NCBI GenBank assembly: GCA_003520455.1
Contig: DOUV01000586.1
Location: 3,105-22,339, forward strand
Direction: 5' to 3'
DNA length: 19,235 nucleotides
Source of the DNA: Chloroflexota bacterium
GTDB taxonomy: Bacteria > Chloroflexota > Anaerolineae > Ardenticatenales > Ardenticatenaceae
Shown here: positions 7,978 to 15,796 of the stretch, in pieces
How positions within the stretch are numbered: the first letter of the stretch is position 1
Layout: every line of letters begins with the position of its first letter
Position numbers and translations under genes: made by a program
Notes under the pieces: generated by a model
What the model saw: only the letters and a program-made list of their open reading frames with translations
Databases searched by the model: none
What the model was told of the DNA's origin: nothing

Positions 7978-9209
7978 TATTCGCTGCTTCCTGCGTGCCG
8001 ATCCTCACTCGCCGGCTGTCTGAAAACGGCGCCGGTTTTCATCACAAAGTCTACCTGGTAAAGATCCTCGATTCGATCCGTTGGATCACCCCGCGTGGCG
8101 ATGAGATCCGCCACCTTTCCGGCCTGCACCTGTCCCAACCTATCACCCAAGCCCAACGCTTCTGCGCCATTTTTCGTCGCCGCGACAATCGCATCCATAG
8201 GCGCACAGCCAGCCTTGACCATCAGGACTAACTCCAGCACATTATCGCCATGTCGAGTAAAGGGACGGAGACCGAAATCTGATCCGGTCGTTATCTTGAC
8301 ACCTGAGCGATAGGCTTTCATAAAGCTCTGGATACGGGAGTCTTCCCGGTCTCGAGCTGCGTTGACCATATACTGTGCAACGCCATACTTTGGTCCTTCT
8401 CCGATTAGCTTTTCAGTGATCGCAAGGGTTGGGCAGAGAAAGATGTTGTGCGCACGCATGAAGGCCAGATCCTCTTCATCCAGGTGGGTACCGTGCTCGA
8501 TGGTGTCCACCCCGGCTTTCAGCGCATCTTTCAGTCCTGGTCCGCCATTCGCATGGCTGGCTACCCTCATACCCAACTTGTGAGCTTCATCAATAAGAGC
8601 CTCCGTCTCCTTGTAAGTAAACTGGGCTAACATTCCAAGGCCAGTCGACATGATCTTGATCAAGTCGGCACCCAGGCGGTATTGTTCTCGGACTGCTTCG
8701 CGGCAATCGTCCGGCCCACTCGCGACACGCGAGAGATGGCTGATCTGCCGTACCCAATCGGGGGTGAGATAGCGAGGATCTTCATGCCCACCGGTGGAGG
8801 TGATTAGCAAGCCAGACGCCAGAATGCGCGGTCCGGGTATATCTCCTGCGGCAATGGCATCTCGAAGGTAGATCGCATCGCGGCCTCCTACATCTCGCAT
8901 CGTCGTGAAGCCTGCTGCCAGCGCATTGCGGGCATCCACTGTTGCTCGAATCAGCTTCCGCTGGCTGGGCTCAAACATGCGACCGTAAAGGTGTCCAGCC
9001 TCCTCAGGACTGAAGTGGACGTGAGCGTCTATGAGGCCAGGAAGCAACGTTCGATCGCCGAGATCAATGACCTCGGCATCAGGTGGAATCCTGAGTTTAT
9101 TGGCTGACTCCACAGCTACGATCTTCTCTCCATCGACCAGCACGACGGCGTCTTCCAGAACCCCGTTCCCGTTGCCATTAATCAGCCGATTGGCTTTCAG
9201 TGCTTTCAT
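7977..9209 (-). CDS. Metal-dependent amidohydrolase (imidazolonepropionase/prolidase-like), 410 aa
   Basis: Member of the amidohydrolase superfamily, nearest in motif pattern to the HutI-like group that includes Xaa-Arg/Xaa-Pro dipeptidases and cyclic-imide hydrolases. An N-terminal beta domain (1-55) leads to the HxH motif His63/His65 in LPGLIDAHVHF. Lys185 in ADLIKIMSTG is the likely carboxylated lysine. His219 (ASHANGG) and His239 (DTIEHGTHL) complete the metal site with Asp311 (TTGSDFGLRP). The C-terminal segment LGQVQAGKVADLIATRGDP is the usual family ending. The start is ATG 9209; AAGGAG lies upstream but about 13 bases away. The stop overlaps the M14-like start by one base. A dead, diverged second copy lies at 5090-5556. 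Hydrolysis of N-blocked or cyclic dipeptides would suit the neighbourhood, but that is inference. Confidence 0.9.
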   Translation of the reverse strand: MKALKANRLINGNGNGVLEDAVVLVDGEKIVAVESANKLRIPPDAEVIDLGDRTLLPGLIDAHVHFSPEEAGHLYGRMFEPSQRKLIRATVDARNALAAGFTTMRDVGGRDAIYLRDAIAAGDIPGPRILASGLLITSTGGHEDPRYLTPDWVRQISHLSRVASGPDDCREAVREQYRLGADLIKIMSTGLGMLAQFTYKETEALIDEAHKLGMRVASHANGGPGLKDALKAGVDTIEHGTHLDEEDLAFMRAHNIFLCPTLAITEKLIGEGPKYGVAQYMVNAARDREDSRIQSFMKAYRSGVKITTGSDFGLRPFTRHGDNVLELVLMVKAGCAPMDAIVAATKNGAEALGLGDRLGQVQAGKVADLIATRGDPTDRIEDLYQVDFVMKTGAVFRQPASEDRHAGSSE

Positions 9210-9238
9210 TTAAAACTGCTGGCTCCTTTCTGCCGTAG

Positions 9239-9671
9239 TTATGGCAGCCCGTCTACTACGAACTGACCCGCTTGGGTGATAGGCTGATCCTCAATGAAGA
9301 AGTCACATTCTAAAATGGTACATTCAGAGTCGACCTTCGCCTCGTTCTCGCCGCCCATCGTACCCAATCCCTTACTTGTACCGAACGCCACACCCACACC
9401 GTCGTTGATAGCCTCCCACGAACCATAGTCACTAGTGCTGACCGGTTTGGGCGGCGGCCCACATCGGACGTCATATCCAGACCGGATGTGGGCTGTGCGG
9501 CGGATGTTGGGGTCGTCCCAGCTGTCGAGCCAACTCTCGAAGACCTTAGCCTCAAGGCCACTTGGGACGGCCTGTCTCGGTATAAATGATAACTCGCCCG
9601 TCTGGTCGCGGCCGGCAGTAGCGTAGGGTCCACTTTACAGCCTCCAGCAGTTCGGGATACTAAGTGATCAT
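9239..9671 (-). pseudogene. Internally deleted M29-like metallopeptidase gene, copy 2
   Basis: The gene still begins with ATG 9671 and a ribosome binding site (GAGGAAAG) just upstream. Its fourth codon is TAG, after which YPELLEAVKWTLRYC and PDGRVIIYTETG can be read, the N-terminal pattern of aminopeptidase T-like proteins. This joins, one frame away, straight to C-terminal sequence: GLEAKVFESWLDSWDDPN, HIRSGYD, GPPPKPVSTSDYGSWEAI, GVAFGTSKGLGTMGGEN, ECDFFIEDQPI, and ends at TAA 9241-9239. Roughly the middle two thirds of a normal enzyme of this kind is missing. It aligns with copy 1 at 2540-2966 over the C-terminal part. It sits between the M19 dipeptidase (27-base gap) and the amidohydrolase (29-base gap), keeping operon spacing although dead. 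The family name is likely, not certain. Confidence 0.6.
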
Positions 9672-9697
9672 TAGTCTTTCCTCACCTTTTCATTAGG

Positions 9698-10762
9698 TTA
9701 AGACCGAAATACCCGGTCGAACACGCGCAGGTAGTTCTCACCTAATATCTTTCTGATCTCCGCGTCAGAATAACCTCGCTGGACCAACTCAATGGTTAGG
9801 TTTCCTGTCTCTGCATACGTGGAAAGATTAGGCGGGTATTTTTTCCATAAGTCCTCTGGATACAGGTCAGGGTAGGCAGAAAGCCCCGCACCCATGAGGT
9901 CGTAGTGGTCATCGGTGTAATCGGTACCAAGGCCAACATGATCTACGCCGACTAATCCGGCAATGTGATCAATATGATCCACGAGCTTGGCGATGGTAGG
10001 TTCATCTTTGGAGATAAAACGGCCGTAGAAGACTACCCCTACGACACCTCCGCGGGCAGCCAAGGCTTTGATCTGGTCGTCAGAAAGATTTCTTGGATGG
10101 TCGCACAGAACGCGTGCATTGGCGTGGGAAACGAGTAGTGGACCGTGATGATGCTCGAGAACGGCCCAGAAAGAACTCTCAGAGAGGTGGGCTAAGTCCA
10201 GCACCATACCCAATTTCTCTAATTCACCCAGGACCTGGACGCCAAACTGGGTAACTCCACCAAGGGCGTGCTCCTCGCCACAACCATCGGCAATACGGTT
10301 GCGAAAGTTCCAGGTAAGTTGGAAGCGACGCACGCCAAAGCGGTAGAAGAGACGAAGGAACTCTAACTTGTCCTCAATCGGACGGGCGCCTTCGAAAGAT
10401 AGAAGTAATCCAACCTTACCCTCTCGCTTTGCCCGGCGCATATCCTCTACCGTGGTCGTGATAACCAACTCACCTTCACTCTCTTCTACCTCTTGATAGA
10501 TAACCTCCAAGTTCCAAAGTGCTACATTGAGGTGCCGGTCTGTCTTATACACCGGCGCGAAGATCGTGTCGCCGCCAACCTTCAGACCAACGATGTCCAC
10601 TCCCCCATCCCGCAAGCGGGGCAAGTGGACGTTCCGCATCACGGCGCGTTCCCCGTCGGCTCTTCTGCGTACAACATCTACAATGAGGCCGGAATGACTG
10701 TCCACGACGAGAGCGTCGCGGTGCAGGTCTCGAGCATGCTCTGCAGACTCATCAAACGACAT
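9698..10762 (-). CDS. M19 family (renal dipeptidase-type) dipeptidase, 354 aa
   Basis: Zinc-dependent membrane-dipeptidase family, in bacteria a cytoplasmic dipeptidase often active on D- or dehydro-dipeptides. The TIM-barrel motifs appear in order: DSHSGL (residues 21-26) with His23, Glu123 in SFEGARPI as the bridging glutamate, His191 in LDLAHLSESS, His212 in VSHANAR, and Asp280 in GLGTDYTD. The usual first motif is D-x-H-x-D; here residue 25 is Gly where a metal-binding Asp is expected (GGC for GAC), which may weaken one zinc site. The start is ATG 10762 with an excellent TAAGGAGG at 10770-10777, 7 bases upstream. It is the first gene after the IS1595 remnant, which separates it from the permease genes, so it may now depend on read-through or on a promoter in the remnant. 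Confidence 0.92.
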   Translation of the reverse strand: MSFDESAEHARDLHRDALVVDSHSGLIVDVVRRRADGERAVMRNVHLPRLRDGGVDIVGLKVGGDTIFAPVYKTDRHLNVALWNLEVIYQEVEESEGELVITTTVEDMRRAKREGKVGLLLSFEGARPIEDKLEFLRLFYRFGVRRFQLTWNFRNRIADGCGEEHALGGVTQFGVQVLGELEKLGMVLDLAHLSESSFWAVLEHHHGPLLVSHANARVLCDHPRNLSDDQIKALAARGGVVGVVFYGRFISKDEPTIAKLVDHIDHIAGLVGVDHVGLGTDYTDDHYDLMGAGLSAYPDLYPEDLWKKYPPNLSTYAETGNLTIELVQRGYSDAEIRKILGENYLRVFDRVFRS

Positions 10763-10864
10763 TTGATATCCTCCTTATTCAGCTCATGTCTGAACAGAGA
10801 CGAAAGGGAAGCAGGCACCCTCCTTGCCGGCATGGGGGCAAGAACAAGACGAGGAGGAGCACGC

Positions 10865-11793
10865 ATGCTACGGTTTCCGATCGGTGACCTGCTGGATGAA
10901 GAGGCCCACCACAATTTCTTACGGGCGCGCGCCGCATCCGAACGGGTTGACGTGTCCGCGTAGTGAGCAGTTTCCACCGAATCAAGCGCCGCTTGACCGC
11001 CGCCGCGCGCCAATAATAGATTACCGCTGTCAGAGTGCGGGGCGATGGACACCATCTTGACGGGGACGATCCGGTTCAAGAGCCAGGATCGCTCTTCCAC
11101 CAGCGTGCCCATTCGGCCTGGAATAGCCCAAAGCGCGCCGACCAAGCACTTGGCCGAAGAACTGGGAATGAGCCGCAGGCGCCCGCTCGAACGGAGCCAC
11201 GAGATTCCGGCCAGGCTGGCGGACCATCTTTCCCCCCAGGTCCCTCCCCGATGAGGTCACCCAGGTCGACAAGTTGGACCCAAACGCAGGTGAGAAAGGC
11301 TGCAAACCTATGGACCCGGATGATCCGTCGTGGCGGCGCGCCAACCACCAGCGCGGCCACGGCCCCTGGGACACCAATCCCTCCGATTGCCGACGGCGTT
11401 GGTCGCACCATTGGCCACAGTCGGCCACGTCTCGCCCCACAATGATCGGGGCACTTTACAACTCTTTGTCACCATACAGACACGGTCTAGGGTGACGGTG
11501 AATACCGATGAGTAGCAAGCCTCCGATTACCTGCCGAAACCGGTCACTTTCACGCCTCCGTCTGCCACAGCTCCCATCGTCGAGTGGTGCACGACGACGA
11601 TGGCGAGGGCATCCGCGGAGTGGATGTCCATACCATGGAGGGCCTCCACAATTTCTTGCGTTCCTTCCACGACATTAGCAAGCACTTCTTGGACGGCTAC
11701 CTTGCCGTCTTTGAATGGGCTCATAATCTCAAGATTGTCACCGCCGACTTCCTCGTCGCCACGATGGTCCCCTTCGCCTCTGTCGCGCCGTGA
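10865..11793 (+). mobile_element. IS1595-family (ISXO2-like) transposase remnant
   Basis: The plus strand carries a decayed transposase. It starts at ATG 10865 with GAGGAGG shortly upstream and reads MLRFPIGDLLDEEA. After a frame change come the zinc-ribbon part HPNGLTCPRSE and APIIDYRCQSAG, with two of its cysteines lost. Then come APTKHLAEELGMSR, EVTQVDKLDPNAGEKG (first catalytic Asp), PDDPSWRRANHQRGHGPWDT, HNDRGTLQLFV, TVNTDE followed by TAG at 11513-11515 (tryptophan in relatives), and HDDDGEGIRGVDVHTMEGLHN through AVFEWAHNLK, the typical end. At least three frame changes make it non-functional. Possible imperfect terminal inverted repeats are 10811-10828 and 11845-11864, but the match is weak. 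It lies between the dppC-like gene and the M19 dipeptidase, opposite in direction to both. Confidence 0.82.
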
Positions 11794-11889
11794 ACTCCTT
11801 ATTCACGTCTGGGGCGTTCAATCCAAACGAAAGCGTAAGTTTGCAGGAAGGCGATGGTGCAGGCAGAGCTCTTGACAAACGGTTTCAGA

Positions 11890-12798
11890 TTACGTAGGGC
11901 GCAGGATCTCATCGATGATATCCCCAAGAATGCTGAAGGCGAAAACGGTAACAAAGATCGCTAACCCGGGGAAGGTGATATACCACCACGCATCCAGGAT
12001 AAACCAACGTGCCTCGGCGAGCATCGTTCCCCACTCAGGGATGGGGGGCTGTGCTCCTAAGCCGATGAAGCTAAGGGTGCCGGTGAAGATAACCGCGCGC
12101 CCAAGATCCATTGTGCTCCTCACAATGATGGGCGCCCAACTGTTTGGCAAAATGTGGCGCATTAAAATGCGTACATTCGTGGCGCCGATGGAGCGTACTG
12201 CTTCGACGTACAGGTCATTTTTTACCGATAAGACCTGGCCGCGCAGCAACCGGACGTAGGACGGCCACCAAACAGCGGCAGCCGCGATGATAGCGTTGGT
12301 CAAGTTCGAACCAAGAATTGCAGCGATAATCATGGCAAAGAGTATCGCTGGGAAGCCCATAACCATATCGGTGAAGCGCATAATCAGCTCGTCTACCCGT
12401 CCGCCGAGAAAACCAGCCGTACCTCCCAAGATTACGCCGATCAAGGTAGCGACCATAGTTACGATAAGTCCCATACCCAATGAGTAGCGCGACCCATAAA
12501 CGACCCGTGTGAAGATATCCCGCCCATAATCGTCCGTCCCCATCCAATGTTCTAGACTCGGCGGATGGGTTGCGGCTTTCAGATCTACAGCGTACGGATC
12601 ATACGTGGTGATCCAAGGTGCTCCAATCAGGCAAATCAGCAGAATGGCAACGACTGTGAAGGAAAATGCATAGTCAAGGCGTAACAGTCGTCGCCGAAGC
12701 TCCCACAACTTCTGCGAGCGGGTCTGCTCTGGAAGCCACATTCCGGCTTCGACCGGCACGTGTCTCTTGGCCGTGAGATCGAGTGACCGCGTTTTCAT
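11890..12798 (-). CDS. Dipeptide/oligopeptide ABC transporter permease, DppC-like
   Basis: Inner-membrane permease of the peptide/nickel ABC importer family. An N-terminal membrane segment (about 37-60, FTVVAILLICLIGAPWI) is followed by the DppC-type spacer with HWMGTDDYGRDIF. A transport core of five further helices ends in FVTVFAFSILGDIIDEIL. The cytoplasmic EAA loop that contacts the ATPase reads EAVRSIGATNVRILMRHIL. The frame extends upstream to a TTG at 12816, but ATG 12798 has GAGGGG at 12805-12810, 6 bases away, and is preferred, giving 302 residues. It follows the partner permease by 43 bases. Transcription would next run into the IS1595 remnant. No ATPase gene follows, although dppD/dppF normally come here. 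Confidence 0.93.
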   Translation of the reverse strand: MKTRSLDLTAKRHVPVEAGMWLPEQTRSQKLWELRRRLLRLDYAFSFTVVAILLICLIGAPWITTYDPYAVDLKAATHPPSLEHWMGTDDYGRDIFTRVVYGSRYSLGMGLIVTMVATLIGVILGGTAGFLGGRVDELIMRFTDMVMGFPAILFAMIIAAILGSNLTNAIIAAAAVWWPSYVRLLRGQVLSVKNDLYVEAVRSIGATNVRILMRHILPNSWAPIIVRSTMDLGRAVIFTGTLSFIGLGAQPPIPEWGTMLAEARWFILDAWWYITFPGLAIFVTVFAFSILGDIIDEILRPT

Positions 12799-12841
12799 AC
12801 TTTTCCCCTCAAGCAAACAACCCGATTACCAGCCTCCCACC

Positions 12842-13852
12842 TCATGTACTGTACGTGATGCGCGGATCAGCGAAGGTGTAAAGCAGATCAACGAATAGAT
12901 TGAGGAGCAAGAAAACTACAGTGGCGATCATCGCGACGGCCATAATGGATGAGTAGTCAAAGTTAATGATCGAATCGATCGCATATCGTCCCAGCCCAGG
13001 CCAGCCGAAGATGCTTTCCACTACGACGGTGCCCGTGAGGAGCCAACCAAATTGAATTCCGGCCATGGTAAGTACTGGCAGAATGGCGTTTCGTAGAATG
13101 TGGCGCGTGTAAACTGCTCCCTCGCTTAATCCTTTGGAACGGGCAGTGGTCACGTAGGCTTTGCCTTTCACGTCCAGGACGGCGACACGCAAAATTCGTA
13201 CTAATAGCCCTGCTTGCGCCAGGACGATAGTCAAAGACGGCAACAAGATGTGCTGGAGGCTACTCGTGAAGGCGGGAATATTTCCGGTGGCCAGACTATC
13301 GACAAGGTACAGACCTGTAATTCTGGTCGGTGGATCCACGGTCGAACTGATCCGTCCGATTGCCGGGAGTATGCCGAGGTTGGCATAGAAGAAGACTTGT
13401 AACAGGAGGCCCACCCAAAACGGAGGGAGCGAGTAGGCGCTGAGAGCCAGCGCCCGGACGGCTGCATCTATTCTGGCGTTATTCGTCATTCCAGTAACAG
13501 ACCCGAGCGAGATACCTACAATCAGATAGAGCAACATGCTCACAAGGGCCAGTTCAAGAGTCGCGGGATAGTAGAGCTTAATATCGTTAAGCACTGGCTG
13601 TTGGCTTCGAAGTGACATACCCAGATCGCCACGGAACAGGTTTCTCATATAGATGAGGTATTGTTCCAATACTGGCTTATCAAGCCCCCACTCGTGGCGA
13701 TATCGCTCCACAGTCTGCCGATCTGCGTTCAGGCCGACTGCCATGCGCACCGGATCAGCTGGGACCACTCGTGATAAAAAGAAGATGATGATCGAAGCGC
13801 CGAGGAATACCAGAATGGCTAACAGAAGCCGTCGCAGAATATATTTGGACAA
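12842..13852 (-). CDS. Dipeptide/oligopeptide ABC transporter permease, DppB-like, 336 aa
   Basis: First permease of the peptide-import ABC transporter. The N-terminal helix and following motif are those of DppB/OppB: ILRRLLLAILVFLGASIIIF, then RVVPADPVRMAVG and the periplasmic HEWGLDKPVLEQYLIY. Helices follow around 98-125, 133-155, 207-225, 250-275 and 295-322. The EAA loop is ARSKGLSEGAVYTRHILRNA (about 237-256). Translation starts at TTG 13852: the GAGGAGGG at 13859-13866 is only 6 bases upstream and no ATG fits. It forms the heterodimeric channel with the product of 11890-12798 and receives substrate from the lipoprotein encoded upstream. The gap to that gene is 119 bases and contains a GC-rich hairpin. 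Confidence 0.93.
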   Translation of the reverse strand: MSKYILRRLLLAILVFLGASIIIFFLSRVVPADPVRMAVGLNADRQTVERYRHEWGLDKPVLEQYLIYMRNLFRGDLGMSLRSQQPVLNDIKLYYPATLELALVSMLLYLIVGISLGSVTGMTNNARIDAAVRALALSAYSLPPFWVGLLLQVFFYANLGILPAIGRISSTVDPPTRITGLYLVDSLATGNIPAFTSSLQHILLPSLTIVLAQAGLLVRILRVAVLDVKGKAYVTTARSKGLSEGAVYTRHILRNAILPVLTMAGIQFGWLLTGTVVVESIFGWPGLGRYAIDSIINFDYSSIMAVAMIATVVFLLLNLFVDLLYTFADPRITYST

Positions 13853-13858
13853 GTCCCA

Positions 13859-13866
13859 CCCTCCTC
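13859..13866 (-). promoter_or_regulatory. Ribosome binding site deciding a TTG start
   Basis: The minus strand reads GAGGAGGG, then 6 bases, then TTG at 13852, which opens the DppB-like frame (MSKYILRR). The first residues match the normal N-terminus of this permease, so the rare TTG start is well supported. Confidence 0.75.
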
Positions 13867-13885
13867 AGACACTGGTTTCTGAAGT

Positions 13886-13922
13886 GGCCCGGCTTGAGAG
13901 GATTGCCCTCCCAGGCCGGGCT
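13886..13922 (-). other. Intercistronic GC-rich hairpin between binding-protein and permease genes
   Basis: On the minus strand AGCCCGGC and GCCGGGC form a 7-base-pair GC stem around a loop of 21 bases, about 50 bases after the stop of the binding-protein gene and 35 bases before the permease start. No run of T follows, so it is not a standard intrinsic terminator. In peptide and sugar ABC operons such stems usually protect the binding-protein mRNA, so that more of it is made than of the permeases. That role here is inference. Confidence 0.5.
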
Positions 13923-13971
13923 ATCCTTGATCGATCAGAATTAGTCGCGTAAGCCGACCCAACTTCTTTCG

Positions 13972-15663
13972 TTACTTCGTCCAGTACATGTCATACCAGG
14001 GCTGCCACTCCATCCCAATGGGATCAAACCAGTACCCCTCCACATCTCGGTTCAGCAACACCCACCGGTCCGGGTGGCAAAGGAATACGCCTGCAGCATC
14101 GTCAATCAACATCCGCTGAGCCTGTCGATACATCTCCAGGCGCTTTTCGTCATCCAATGTTCGCTGGGCCTCATCCAACAGCTTATCGAACTCTGGGTTG
14201 CTGTAGCGACCCCAATTGTAGGGCCCACCCGCATTTACCGAGTGGAAAAGACTTTCGAGCAATCCAATCCCTGGGTCAACAACGGTGGGACTGTTGATCA
14301 ATGTCATGACGTCCGGTGCATTTTCTGCCCCGCTGGCAACGCGTTCTACAATGTTCGCCCAAGGAATTGTGTCCACCTGCAGTTCGACGTCGATCTTGCG
14401 GAGCGCATCTTGTAGAAGAATACCAGGTTGTTTTTGCTCTTCGCCACCGGTGGGATAGAGATAGGTCAACTTCAACTCCCCGGGGCCGTAACCCGCCTCT
14501 TCCCGCAGTGCCTTGGCCTTCTCCAAATCCTGTTCGAAGGGTTGCAAGGTTTCGTCCTTGAGGAAATTAGGGTGCAATGGGCCTACGGCAGGATCGCACA
14601 TGCCTTGATAGTAGTCCTCAATGAGAGCTTTGTATGGGAACGCGTATTGTAGCATCTGGCGTAGCCGGATATCCTTCAAAGGCCCGTGAGCAACGTTCAA
14701 GGGTAAAAAGGAGATTCGGTACGTATCCATGGCCATCGGCTTGGCAAGCGGGTGGTTCTGCATCTCAAAGACGAAAGAGATCGGGAAGCGCTGCATAAAG
14801 TGAGCCTCTCCCGACTCCAGTAACAAACGCTGGGTCGGTGTCTCAGGTACTTGTCGGGTTTCTATTCGTCCCAGGTGGATTCCGTTCGCTGGTGACTCCC
14901 AACCGCGCCAGTAGTCAGGGAACGGCTTATACGTAATGACATCGGCGCCGGGAGTGTATGACTCAAGCATGTACGCGTAGCTACCGGCCTCATGAGTCAA
15001 AAACCAGTCATCGTCGAAGTGGGCCTTCAGGGCATCAGCACTGGCGATGAGGAACTCGGGGACTTTGCTGAGAAAGACGGCGTCAGTGTCTGTCAGATGG
15101 ATGCGTACGGTGAGGTCATCGACGACTTCTACTTTGTCCAGATTACGCAGAAGTTTGGCACGGCCAAACCCCTGGTCGACTATGCGCTCTAGGCTTAGTT
15201 TGACGGCGTCAGCCGTCAGCTGACTCCCGTCGTGAAATTTCACATCCTTGCGCAGTTTGAAAGTGTAAGTCTTGGCCTCCGGGCCAACCTCCCATTCAGT
15301 CGCGAGAATGCCCTCAAGCTTTTGAGTTTGTGGGTTATAGTCGATTAAGGGTTCGTAGAGGCTGCGCAACACCGGATCGAAACTGTTGTCCCAGCCAGAA
15401 CCATGAGGATCGATATGTTTCGGGATACTCAGGTAGGCTTTGACAAACGTTCGATCAGACCATTTGCCCGTGGCTTGGGTTCCGGCTGGTGCAGGTTGGG
15501 TGACTTCCTGCTTTGGTGCTTCTGGGGCTGATTCAGCCTCCTTGGCCGCCGGTTGATTCTGGGCTGGTTGCGCCGTGGGCGTTCCTGCGCAGCCTCCAAT
15601 CAAAGCAGCCAACGCAAAGACCGTGAGCAGGACGATTACCCTCCAGCCAAATCTGTTTGACAT
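13972..15663 (-). CDS. Peptide ABC transporter substrate-binding lipoprotein (DppA/OppA family), 563 aa
   Basis: Extracytoplasmic solute-binding protein, family 5. The signal peptide (1-24) has a hydrophobic core VIVLLTVFALAALIGG and a lipobox ending at Cys25 (IGGCAG), so the mature protein is a lipid-anchored lipoprotein. A flexible Gln/Pro/Ala/Glu-rich linker (about 28-65) follows. The binding domain begins near 70 and contains the family signature around SLYEPLIDYNPQTQKLEGIL and TYTFKLRKDVKFHDGSQLTADAVK. The C-terminal lobe includes FDKLLDEAQRTLD. Length is normal for the family. The start is ATG 15663 with AAGGAGG at 15670-15676, 6 bases upstream. It is the first gene of the transporter unit; the IS630 remnant begins about 130 bases upstream and may have separated it from the regulator genes. 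The bound ligand cannot be read from the sequence; dipeptides, opines and nickel are all known in the family. Confidence 0.95.
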   Translation of the reverse strand: MSNRFGWRVIVLLTVFALAALIGGCAGTPTAQPAQNQPAAKEAESAPEAPKQEVTQPAPAGTQATGKWSDRTFVKAYLSIPKHIDPHGSGWDNSFDPVLRSLYEPLIDYNPQTQKLEGILATEWEVGPEAKTYTFKLRKDVKFHDGSQLTADAVKLSLERIVDQGFGRAKLLRNLDKVEVVDDLTVRIHLTDTDAVFLSKVPEFLIASADALKAHFDDDWFLTHEAGSYAYMLESYTPGADVITYKPFPDYWRGWESPANGIHLGRIETRQVPETPTQRLLLESGEAHFMQRFPISFVFEMQNHPLAKPMAMDTYRISFLPLNVAHGPLKDIRLRQMLQYAFPYKALIEDYYQGMCDPAVGPLHPNFLKDETLQPFEQDLEKAKALREEAGYGPGELKLTYLYPTGGEEQKQPGILLQDALRKIDVELQVDTIPWANIVERVASGAENAPDVMTLINSPTVVDPGIGLLESLFHSVNAGGPYNWGRYSNPEFDKLLDEAQRTLDDEKRLEMYRQAQRMLIDDAAGVFLCHPDRWVLLNRDVEGYWFDPIGMEWQPWYDMYWTK

Positions 15664-15796
15664 CTTGAGCCTCCTTTTGCTCTCCTCACTTTAATCAAAG
15701 TTGACAACCGAGATCCGTAAGGACTGGGGTAAGGCCAACAGCAAGCAGGTGCGAGTCTAGAAAGGAAGGCTGGTAGCCCGACGACGGAGAATCGAG

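Noticed and set aside
1101..11515. Stop-codon reassignment (TAG or TGA read as an amino acid)
   Set aside because: TAG falls at tyrosine in one M24 gene, at tryptophan in the M29-like, IS66 and IS1595 remnants, and at yet another position in the amidohydrolase remnant. TAG also serves as the normal stop of the GntR gene and of the M24 gene at 3766. Frameshifts accompany most of these stops, so decay is the simpler explanation.
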